This document shows positions 1-5,285 of a stretch of DNA of 8,451 nt, piece after piece. Every line of letters starts with the position of its first letter. The stretch's first letter is position 1. Both the position numbers and the translations under genes were made by a program. The notes below the pieces were generated by a model that was not told the origin of the DNA, made no database searches, and saw only the letters and a list, made by a program, of their open reading frames with translations. The DNA is from Nitrososphaerota archaeon (GTDB lineage Archaea; Thermoproteota; Nitrososphaeria; Nitrososphaerales; Nitrosopumilaceae). The stretch spans positions 1 through 8,451 of the forward strand of contig JADFJY010000048.1 in assembly GCA_022565935.1 (NCBI GenBank), read 5' to 3'.

Positions 1-562
1 CCAGATCTGTTTCAATAATATCCATTACCTTTTGTTCATCAAACATGCCAATCCAAATTGAGCTTAATCCTAATGCTTGAGCTGCTAGCTGAGAATATCC
101 TGCAGCCAAAGTTGCATCTTGTATGGCAAATTTTTTAAGAACATAATCAGAAAAATCAAATTTTACTCTAGACGGATTTTTACAGAAAATCAACACAACT
201 GGAGCGTTAACATAAGGTTGCTTATTACATGCCTCAACTAGAAGTTTTTTCTTTTCTGGACTTTTGAGATAATAGATTTCAAATCCTTGATAGTTTCCAG
301 CAGTAGGTGCAGTATCAGCTGCTGCAATAATCTTGTCTATTTTTGTAGTTTCAACTGGCTTGTCTGAAAATTTTCTTGTTGAACGTCTCTTTGCCATCAC
401 AGCAAACAAGTCAGTATCTATAACTTCAGATGGTTCAGAAGGTCCAGAATGTAAGATAAAATCAAGTAATTGATTTCTTACATTAGGATCAGATGATTCT
501 GGAGTTTCTTTGGGTTCATAGCCTTGAGGATAGATTTTATCTCCAATCTTTTTTGAATCCAC
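1..562 (-). CDS. Nitroreductase family protein, 3' end cut by the window edge
   Basis: The reading frame is open from a GTG at 562 to the left edge (187 complete codons), so the C-terminus is missing. Family members are FMN-dependent NAD(P)H oxidoreductases of the cytoplasm; the substrate cannot be told here. The classic N-terminal FMN-binding segment is at residues 59-70 (RRSTRKFSDKPV), followed by the DTAPTAGNYQ segment at 83-92. The conserved core helix QDATLAAGYSQLAAQALGL lies at 148-166, followed by SSIWIGMFD. About 50 residues precede the usual domain start. An in-frame stop lies shortly upstream of the GTG, no ATG fits better, and a TATA-like box is centred about 26 bases before the GTG, which suits a leaderless transcript. 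A TTG at residue 52 would give a more typical nitroreductase start and is the main alternative. The family is clear; the start is moderately sure. Confidence 0.88.
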   Translation of the reverse strand, partial: MDSKKIGDKIYPQGYEPKETPESSDPNVRNQLLDFILHSGPSEPSEVIDTDLFAVMAKRRSTRKFSDKPVETTKIDKIIAAADTAPTAGNYQGFEIYYLKSPEKKKLLVEACNKQPYVNAPVVLIFCKNPSRVKFDFSDYVLKKFAIQDATLAAGYSQLAAQALGLSSIWIGMFDEQKVMDIIETDL

Positions 563-583
563 AAACAGTTTACAAAATATAAC

Positions 584-591
584 GTATTAAA
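584..591 (-). promoter_or_regulatory. TATA-like box of the nitroreductase gene
   Basis: TTTAATAC on the minus strand is centred about 26 bases upstream of the GTG at 562. This is the archaeal box A spacing for a transcript that starts at the initiation codon. It supports the GTG start, since the upstream gene ends only 44 bases away. Confidence 0.4.
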
Positions 592-606
592 GACTTGAAA
601 ACAAAA

Positions 607-792
607 TCATTCAACTTCAAAACTATCACAACCAGAATTGCATGGCTTGTTCATTACACCTTCACATTTTCCTAATTCGTTATGCATTATTCGGTGGTGG
701 CCACAGATTTTACATTTTTCCCTAAAATATGCAATTAGTTCAGCAGTTGAAATGTTTGATTCTTGAATTTTTGATTCTGTTTGTTGTGTCAT
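607..792 (-). CDS. Small Cys/His-rich, probably zinc-binding protein (61 aa)
   Basis: This is a 61-residue protein with an acidic, Ser/Thr-rich first 20 residues and a compact metal-site-like second half. Candidate ligands are C27 and C30 (CKIC), then GHH at 31-33, H37, C43, C51 and C55. The pattern C-x2-C-G-H ... H ... G-x-C ... C-x3-C ... F resembles small zinc-ribbon-like proteins common in Nitrososphaerota genomes. That resemblance is from memory of the pattern, not a search. No transmembrane segment or signal peptide is seen. It starts at ATG 792, 40 bases after the acyltransferase stop codon, and lies on the same strand. It could be read from its own weak TATA box or by read-through from the operon. 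Function unknown; protein or nucleic-acid binding through a zinc knuckle is a guess. Confidence 0.75.
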   Translation of the reverse strand: MTQQTESKIQESNISTAELIAYFREKCKICGHHRIMHNELGKCEGVMNKPCNSGCDSFEVE

Positions 793-810
793 AGTCTTAG
801 TTTATTGTGA

Positions 811-820
811 ATTATAGTTT
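811..820 (-). promoter_or_regulatory. Possible TATA box of the small zinc protein gene
   Basis: AAACTATAAT on the minus strand is centred about 23 bases before the ATG at 792, inside the 40-base gap after the acyltransferase gene. The spacing is slightly short for a leaderless start, so this is a weak call. No oligo-T terminator separates it from the operon upstream. Confidence 0.3.
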
Positions 821-832
821 TTTTCTTTTTCA

Positions 833-1420
833 TTATTTTATTGGTTTTGTTTTTCCATGCGAAAAAATAGATTTTTCAGGCACACTTTCTTTAACTACTT
901 CGTTTGCTGCAATAACTGAATCTTTACCTATTTCTATACCACCAATTATTATTGCATTTGCACCAATTAATACGCCATCACATATTACAGGAGAAGGCTC
1001 TTCAGTTGCATCCCACCCTCCTGAACGATCTCTTTGTGCGTGAACTATTCTTCCAAAGTGGCGCACATTATTTCCTATTATAGTTCGATCTGGAGCATTT
1101 CCACCAATTATTGAATCATGCCCAATTGTAACTTTCCAATGCACTCTTGCACCATACAATAATTTTGTATTTTCCCCAATTGTAGAATTACTATCAATTC
1201 TACAAAAGTGTTCTAATGAAACATTTTTTTCAATTATACTACCCATAGAGATAACACAAAATGCACCAATTGAAACATTATCCATTATTTTTAATTCAGA
1301 TTCATCTTCATCAGGAAAACCAATACAACTACCATGACCTATTGTAACATTTTTTCCAAAAGTAACTCTCGGATCTATCCATACACCATTGCCAATGATT
1401 TTCGGTTTATTTTCACTCAT
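833..1420 (-). CDS. Left-handed beta-helix (hexapeptide-repeat) acyltransferase
   Basis: This 195-residue cytoplasmic protein consists mostly of hexapeptide repeats of the [I/V]-G-x-x-x-x type. Examples are VTIGHGSCIG (25-34), VSIGAFCVIS (49-58), STIGENTKLL (79-88), VTIGHDSIIG (97-106), GVLIGANAIIIGG (149-161) and IEIGKDSVIA (162-171). The family forms trimers of left-handed parallel beta helices and usually moves an acetyl or other acyl group from CoA or ACP to a sugar or amino group. Residues about 121-146 (HFGRIVHAQRDRSGGW and the following ATEEPSP) interrupt the repeats as a loop, which is where such enzymes often place the catalytic His; H121 or H127 are candidates. Its ATG overlaps the hydrolase stop codon as ATGA, so it is translated with it and is the last gene of the operon. 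Acetylation of the sugar handled by the glycosyltransferase is a reasonable inference. The acceptor is unknown. Confidence 0.85.
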   Translation of the reverse strand: MSENKPKIIGNGVWIDPRVTFGKNVTIGHGSCIGFPDEDESELKIMDNVSIGAFCVISMGSIIEKNVSLEHFCRIDSNSTIGENTKLLYGARVHWKVTIGHDSIIGGNAPDRTIIGNNVRHFGRIVHAQRDRSGGWDATEEPSPVICDGVLIGANAIIIGGIEIGKDSVIAANEVVKESVPEKSIFSHGKTKPIK

Positions 1421-2232
1421 ACATTCTCATTAATCCATTTAAACACTTTTTCAAATACAATGTACCTAAAATGAATTGTGTCTGGATGTGATAAGGTCTC
1501 ATCATTTATACTAGTAAACCCATGATCAGCACCATCAATTATTTCAAACGTAGAGTTCTCAATAGAGTCAGAATATTTTTGTGCAATTTCAAAAGAAACT
1601 ATACTATCTTTGTTACCATGAACAACTAAGATAGGAATTGAAGGGTGTTTGATTTTTCCAAATGATTTTAAATGTGACAATTCATCTATTAATTTAGGCC
1701 CCATTCTAAATTCTCCATGTGGAAGCCATCCTTGTGTCTCAAGAAGTTCATTTCCTTTAACTGAGATTTCTTCATTTACCCAAAACCATTTTGAAAAGAG
1801 CAGATGTTCACTATAATTCAGTAAAGGATTAAGCAGAATAAGAGAATTCACTTTATTTGAATTCTCAAATGCCCAATTTGATGCCAAACCTCCACTAAAA
1901 CTTGCAGCAATTATAATTAGAGGAGTATTTGATGGAACATGTTTTTGAAGTTCATTTACTGCACTATCAATATCGTCAATAACTTTACCAAGTGTTATTT
2001 CTTCATATTCTCCTTGACTTGAACCGTGACCACGTAAATCAAATCGAAAGGATGTAGCAGAAATATTATCCATTTTTTGTGCAAATTGAGTGTAAAACCC
2101 ATCCTCTTCTCTATCAACAGTAATTCCATGTACAAACAAAACTGCAAATTTTGTTGGGTTATTTGTAATTCTCAGTGTTCCTTCTAATTCTAATCCATCT
2201 ATGCTCTTAAAATTAATCAAAGATTCACTCAT
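1417..2232 (-). CDS. Alpha/beta hydrolase (serine hydrolase, S33/Hydrolase_4-like)
   Basis: This 271-residue cytoplasmic hydrolase has the standard fold landmarks: the oxyanion segment VLFVHGITVD (31-40), the FDLRGHGSSQGEY stretch (64-76), a nucleophile elbow IAASFSGG (108-115), the Asp loop VVHGNKDSIV (203-212, D209) and the catalytic His in DGADHGF (233-239, H237). The elbow reads A-A-S-F-S rather than G-x-S-x-G; S111 aligns best with the usual nucleophile, with S113 as the alternative. The frame stays open upstream to a GTG at 2289, but the ATG at 2232 overlaps the glycosyltransferase stop as ATGA. The downstream gene is joined in the same way, and the domain starts right after it, so ATG 2232 is chosen. 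The residues between strand 6 and the Asp loop (about 140-190, rich in Trp and Phe) look like a lid. Possible roles are removing an acyl group from, or cleaving, the product of its operon partners. The substrate is unknown. Confidence 0.88.
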   Translation of the reverse strand: MSESLINFKSIDGLELEGTLRITNNPTKFAVLFVHGITVDREEDGFYTQFAQKMDNISATSFRFDLRGHGSSQGEYEEITLGKVIDDIDSAVNELQKHVPSNTPLIIIAASFSGGLASNWAFENSNKVNSLILLNPLLNYSEHLLFSKWFWVNEEISVKGNELLETQGWLPHGEFRMGPKLIDELSHLKSFGKIKHPSIPILVVHGNKDSIVSFEIAQKYSDSIENSTFEIIDGADHGFTSINDETLSHPDTIHFRYIVFEKVFKWINENV

Positions 2233-3467
2233 AACACCACAGTCTCTGTGGATTTTACAATTTCTAACGAATTTCTGATTTGTTTGCACAAAATTTCATC
2301 TCCAGTTATAGATGAAAATAGTGCATACCGTTTACTCAAATCTTTAAACCACAAATTTACAAGAGAAGTAATATTTGAATTCTCTAAACGATTTCGAGCA
2401 TATTTTATTTCAACAACACAGTTTTCTAACTCTTGTTTTTGTACTTGTAAATAATTGTCAACATTACTTTCTACATGACTAATTAGAGAATCTAATGAGT
2501 GAATTTTTTTATAAATTATATCAGTTGTTTTAATTTGGTTCTCAATATCTCTCAGAGTTGATGAATTCTTTGATTGTGTTACTTGTAAAATAAAATCAAA
2601 AATACATTCACCCATCATTTCCCACAAAATTCCTTCTTGTTTTGGTTTAAAAAATGATGGTGGAGAATGAAATGCAGTCAATTCTGTTTTGTTGATTTTT
2701 GTTCCATGTAATGCAGTCTGCAAAAGACACCAATTCCAATCTTCATTATATCCAGATGGAAAAGGAATAACAGAATTTGAATTCAATTTAAACCCCAATA
2801 GACCAGCACTAGTGTGAGTTGGGTATTTTTCAAGAGAAGGTTTTAAATCTGTCCAAAGAGGGTTCCCATCAAAATTCCAATCCTCATCGGAATAACAAAG
2901 ATCATTATCTTGTTCAAAAATGGAATTCATATCATGATTTATCATGTATGCAAATCTACCAATATAACTTTCATCTAAAATTCCCAATAAAGTAGAACCT
3001 ACAATATAGTTATTAGAATCAACATAAGTTTTCTGAACATGATCAAAAAAACATATTTCACTATTACGAGAATCAGCATCAATGACCATATCATCATCAA
3101 TAAAAAAAGTCAAATTAGATTTTAAAATAAAATTTAAAAATAAAGCAAAATTTCTGAATCCAGATATATCTCTATGATAAGATTTTTTAAAAATTATTTC
3201 ATAATCTTTGTTTGATGTATGTGAAAATATAATCTGAAGAATTTCTAATCGTTTTGATTCAGTAATATGAATAATTTCTAGTCCCAAATTCACAAAATCT
3301 TTCAGGACATCAGAATTTTTTAGGATCTGGTCTGTTCTAGAATCATCTATAATTATCCAACATGCATTAGACGCAGTTTTACTATGTTTTATTGAACTAG
3401 AAATACAACGCTTCAAAATCTTTGGACGATTATGTGTCAACAATATAATGAGTGTTTTAGATGTCAT
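2229..3467 (-). CDS. GT-A fold glycosyltransferase (family 2-like) with helical C-terminal region
   Basis: This 412-residue protein opens with TLIILLTHNRPKILKRC (5-21), the usual first strand and helix of a GT-A nucleotide-sugar transferase. DD at 41-42 follows, then the metal-binding motif FFIDDDMVIDAD (121-132; D124-D126) and an acidic acceptor-site motif GYNEDWNWC (239-247; E242, D243 candidates for the base). No membrane segment is evident, so it is likely soluble or peripheral. From about residue 300 to the end the chain is predominantly charged and helix-like, and I recognise no domain in it. It is the first gene of a three-gene operon, with a GGTGAT Shine-Dalgarno sequence 5 bases before its ATG. 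Its TGA overlaps the ATG of the hydrolase. Sugar donor and acceptor are unknown. S-layer or other surface glycan, or a glycolipid, is plausible from the company it keeps. The fold is fairly certain; the exact family is not. Confidence 0.8.
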   Translation of the reverse strand: MTSKTLIILLTHNRPKILKRCISSSIKHSKTASNACWIIIDDSRTDQILKNSDVLKDFVNLGLEIIHITESKRLEILQIIFSHTSNKDYEIIFKKSYHRDISGFRNFALFLNFILKSNLTFFIDDDMVIDADSRNSEICFFDHVQKTYVDSNNYIVGSTLLGILDESYIGRFAYMINHDMNSIFEQDNDLCYSDEDWNFDGNPLWTDLKPSLEKYPTHTSAGLLGFKLNSNSVIPFPSGYNEDWNWCLLQTALHGTKINKTELTAFHSPPSFFKPKQEGILWEMMGECIFDFILQVTQSKNSSTLRDIENQIKTTDIIYKKIHSLDSLISHVESNVDNYLQVQKQELENCVVEIKYARNRLENSNITSLVNLWFKDLSKRYALFSSITGDEILCKQIRNSLEIVKSTETVVL

Positions 3468-3472
3468 CCAAT

Positions 3473-3478
3473 ATCACC
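3473..3478 (-). promoter_or_regulatory. Shine-Dalgarno sequence of the glycosyltransferase operon
   Basis: GGTGAT on the minus strand lies 5 bases before the ATG at 3467 and matches the archaeal 16S 3' end (anti-SD AUCACCUCC). Several other genes in the window show no such site near their start, so this one fixes the operon's first start codon and implies a short leader. Confidence 0.65.
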
Positions 3479-3498
3479 AATAGTATTTTCTTGTAAAG

Positions 3499-3511
3499 AT
3501 TTTAAATTAAA
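3499..3511 (-). promoter_or_regulatory. TATA-like, T-rich tract between tRNA-Ser and the operon
   Basis: TTTAATTTAAAAT on the minus strand sits in the 51-base gap between the tRNA 3' end and the glycosyltransferase ATG. With usual spacing, a transcript would begin near 3480, just ahead of the Shine-Dalgarno site. The neighbouring T-runs could also end the tRNA transcript, so the tract may serve both purposes. Confidence 0.4.
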
Positions 3512-3518
3512 AGATCAA

Positions 3519-3600
3519 CGCCGGGAAAGGGATTCGAGCCCCTGCACGCTTGCACGTAGCCGTTTTCGAGACGGCCGCCTTACCACTTGGCTACCCCGGC
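3519..3600 (-). tRNA. tRNA-Ser (anticodon CGA)
   Basis: The minus strand folds into a complete 82-nt class II tRNA. It has an acceptor stem GCCGGGG/TCCCGGC (7 bp, one G-U), a D arm GCC-AAGTGGTAA-GGC, and an anticodon arm GCCGT-CTCGAAA-ACGGC with anticodon CGA at 3568-3566. The long variable arm can form ACGU-GCAA-GCGU with a GNRA loop, and the T arm is AGGGG-CTCGAAT-CCCTT. The discriminator base is G, as usual for serine, and CCA is not encoded. The long variable arm, G discriminator and CGA anticodon agree on serine; it reads UCG codons. No intron is seen. The T loop begins with C where U54 is usual. It is divergent from fen and lies just upstream of the glycosyltransferase operon. Confidence 0.95.
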
Positions 3601-3612
3601 ATCTAGTCTGAG

Positions 3613-3630
3613 ATTTTATACATAATAAAA
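3613..3630 (-). promoter_or_regulatory. Box A (TATA) region of tRNA-Ser
   Basis: The minus strand reads TTTTATTATGTATAAAAT just upstream of the tRNA. The TTTTATTATG part is centred about 26 bases before the mature 5' end, the usual archaeal TATA position for a tRNA with little or no leader. The TATAAAAT part is closer in (-20 to -13). Which of them binds TBP cannot be decided by eye. Confidence 0.5.
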
Positions 3631-3683
3631 CAAATCAAATGTAAAGGACAAACACAAAATAACATAAAACATAACAGAATCCT

Positions 3684-4706
3684 ATGGGACTAAATCTAAA
3701 AGATTTGGTGGTAAGAGAAAAAACAAGTCTAGAAGCATTTTCAAGTAAAATAATTGCAATTGATGCATACAATGCGATCTATCAATTCTTAGCAAGTATT
3801 AGAGGTCCAGATGGATTACAATTATCAGATTCTGAAGGGAGAATCACTAGTCACCTAAGTGGTCTGCTTTACAGAAATGTCAATTTTCTATCTTTAGGAA
3901 TAAAACCAGTTTATGTCTTTGATGGCAAACCACCATCACTAAAAACAGCAGAAATTGAACGCAGAAAACAAATTAAAAAAGATGCAACCATTAAATATGA
4001 AAAAGCAATCGCTGATGGAAATATGGAGGATGCAAGAAAATATGCACAACAAACCACCAGTATGAAAGATGGAATGGTAAAAGAATCAAAGCAACTTCTA
4101 ACATGTTTTGGAATTCCATTCATAGAAGCAGCATCAGAAGGAGAAGCAACAGCTGCACATCTTACTAACACTGGTCAAGCATATGCTTCTGCAAGTCAAG
4201 ACTTTGATTCTATTTTGTGTGGTGCAAAAAGATTGATAAGAAATTTTACTAATAGTGGACGAAGGAAATTACCAAATAGAAATACATACATCGATATTGT
4301 TCCAGAGATAATTGAGACGCAGAAGACACTTGATTCATTAGGATTTACAAGAGAGCAACTTGTAGATGTTGGAATTTTGATTGGAACTGATTTTAATCCA
4401 AATGGTTTTGAAAGAATTGGTCCAAAGACTGCACTAAAAATGATTAAACAATATTCAAGATTAGAGGATATTCCACAAATTCAAGAACAATTGCAAGAGA
4501 TAAAATTTCAACAGATAAGAAAAATCTTTTTGGAGCCAGAAGTTACGGAAGTAGATGAGATTATCTTTGAAAAAGTGGATTATGAGGCAATAACGAACTA
4601 TCTTGTTAAGGAGAGAAGCTTTTCAGAAGATAGAATTCAGTCAACCTTGAATAGATTAAAAAAAGCGCTAGAGAAAAAGAGCCAGAATTTAGATCAGTGG
4701 TTTTGA
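3684..4706 (+). CDS. fen: Flap endonuclease 1 (FEN-1)
   Basis: This structure-specific 5' nuclease cuts 5' flaps during Okazaki fragment maturation and base-excision repair. At 340 residues it is the normal archaeal length. The N domain (1-98) and I domain (about 116-256) carry the two-metal acidic residues D27, D80, E152, E154, D173, D175 and D236. These are the same positions as in Pyrococcus FEN-1, which confirms the ATG. Other landmarks are IIAIDAYNAIYQF, YVFDGKPP, EAASEGEATAA, ASQDFDSILCG and the helix-3-turn-helix IGTDFNPNGF...IGPKTA that grips duplex DNA. The C-terminal LDQWF is a PCNA-binding (PIP) tail. The Gln sits two residues before the Leu instead of three, so the canonical Q1 position is Ser. 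Transcribed divergently from tRNA-Ser; no strong TATA box or Shine-Dalgarno sequence is obvious before the ATG. Confidence 0.97.
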   Translation: MGLNLKDLVVREKTSLEAFSSKIIAIDAYNAIYQFLASIRGPDGLQLSDSEGRITSHLSGLLYRNVNFLSLGIKPVYVFDGKPPSLKTAEIERRKQIKKDATIKYEKAIADGNMEDARKYAQQTTSMKDGMVKESKQLLTCFGIPFIEAASEGEATAAHLTNTGQAYASASQDFDSILCGAKRLIRNFTNSGRRKLPNRNTYIDIVPEIIETQKTLDSLGFTREQLVDVGILIGTDFNPNGFERIGPKTALKMIKQYSRLEDIPQIQEQLQEIKFQQIRKIFLEPEVTEVDEIIFEKVDYEAITNYLVKERSFSEDRIQSTLNRLKKALEKKSQNLDQWF

Positions 4707-4717
4707 AAATATTTCAA

Positions 4718-4725
4718 TTTAATAA
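4718..4725 (+). promoter_or_regulatory. TATA box of the PAS-domain gene
   Basis: TTTAATAA lies 30 to 23 bases before the ATG at 4748, the spacing expected for leaderless archaeal transcription. It falls in the 41-base gap after fen, which has no clear oligo-T terminator, so the PAS gene may be read both from its own promoter and by read-through. Confidence 0.5.
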
Positions 4726-4747
4726 CTAGTCAGTCTAATTTTAAAAA

Positions 4748-5284
4748 ATGTCTCAAACTGAAGCAAGAAAAACTCTCAAAGATGCACCTATAATGTGGAG
4801 AAGGATAAATTCAATCGGAATAATTCTTGATTGTAATTCCACATATGCTGCAAACTTGGGATATGCCAAATCAGAGATTTTAGGCAAGCCAATATTTGAA
4901 CACGTGCCTAAAGAAGCATGGGAGACTATGAATGATTCTCTAAAAACATGGTTTGATACAGGAAAAGTAACTGATAGAAAGATTACATTCAAAAAACAGG
5001 ATCAAAGTACATTTCCAGGATTATTACAAGCAACAAGTCTTTATGATGAAAATAAAAATTTGCTTGGAAGCAATACAGTAATTTTTGATTTAACACAGAT
5101 GACTGATGAAAAAATAATAGAATATGAAAAGTTTTTCAAAGAAGCAAATAACAAATTAGATGAAATCAAAGAAAAAGAATATGATCAACTAGATGAAGAT
5201 TCAAAATCAGAACATGATGGGCTCAAAAAAATGTTTGATATGCTTTTAAAAGTGGATTTAAGAAAAATAAAAAATATACAATAA
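4748..5284 (+). CDS. Stand-alone PAS-domain protein
   Basis: This 178-residue cytoplasmic protein carries one PAS domain at about 10-118. Recognisable stretches are GIILDCNSTYAANLGYAKSEILGKPIFEHVP (pieces at 24-54), the TFKKQDQSTFPGLLQATSLYDENKNLLG strands (80-107) and the closing strand VIFDLTQMTDEK (111-122). PAS domains sense small ligands, redox state or light, or pair with partner proteins; the cofactor here cannot be read from sequence. The rest (about 120-178) is highly charged and helix-like, probably a short coiled coil for dimerisation. No histidine kinase, GGDEF, HTH or receiver domain follows, so any output must come through a partner. It is 41 bases downstream of fen on the same strand, and its stop is one base from that of the oppositely transcribed acetyl-CoA synthetase. 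The fold call is good; the function is unknown. Confidence 0.85.
   Translation: MSQTEARKTLKDAPIMWRRINSIGIILDCNSTYAANLGYAKSEILGKPIFEHVPKEAWETMNDSLKTWFDTGKVTDRKITFKKQDQSTFPGLLQATSLYDENKNLLGSNTVIFDLTQMTDEKIIEYEKFFKEANNKLDEIKEKEYDQLDEDSKSEHDGLKKMFDMLLKVDLRKIKNIQ
5263..5274 (-). terminator. T-rich termination tract of the acetyl-CoA synthetase gene
   Basis: The minus strand reads T6-A-T5 beginning 12 bases past the synthetase stop codon. Oligo-T runs without a hairpin are the usual archaeal termination signal. The tract lies within the last codons of the PAS gene on the other strand. Confidence 0.5.
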
Positions 5285-5285
5285 A

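Noticed and set aside
807..1043. 78-codon plus-strand ORF
   Set aside because: It lies opposite the acyltransferase gene, whose hexapeptide repeats clearly mark the coding strand; the translation has no recognisable features.
2248..2454. 68-codon plus-strand ORF
   Set aside because: It is antisense to the 3' end of the glycosyltransferase gene and has no domain or promoter.
3467..3600. tRNA-Ser as an integration site with the operon as a mobile island
   Set aside because: The operon lies at the tRNA 3' end, but no integrase, no second copy of the tRNA 3' end and no clear composition change is seen in the window.
3911..4171. 86-codon minus-strand ORF
   Set aside because: It lies inside fen on the opposite strand, over conserved nuclease residues, and is a shadow of that frame.
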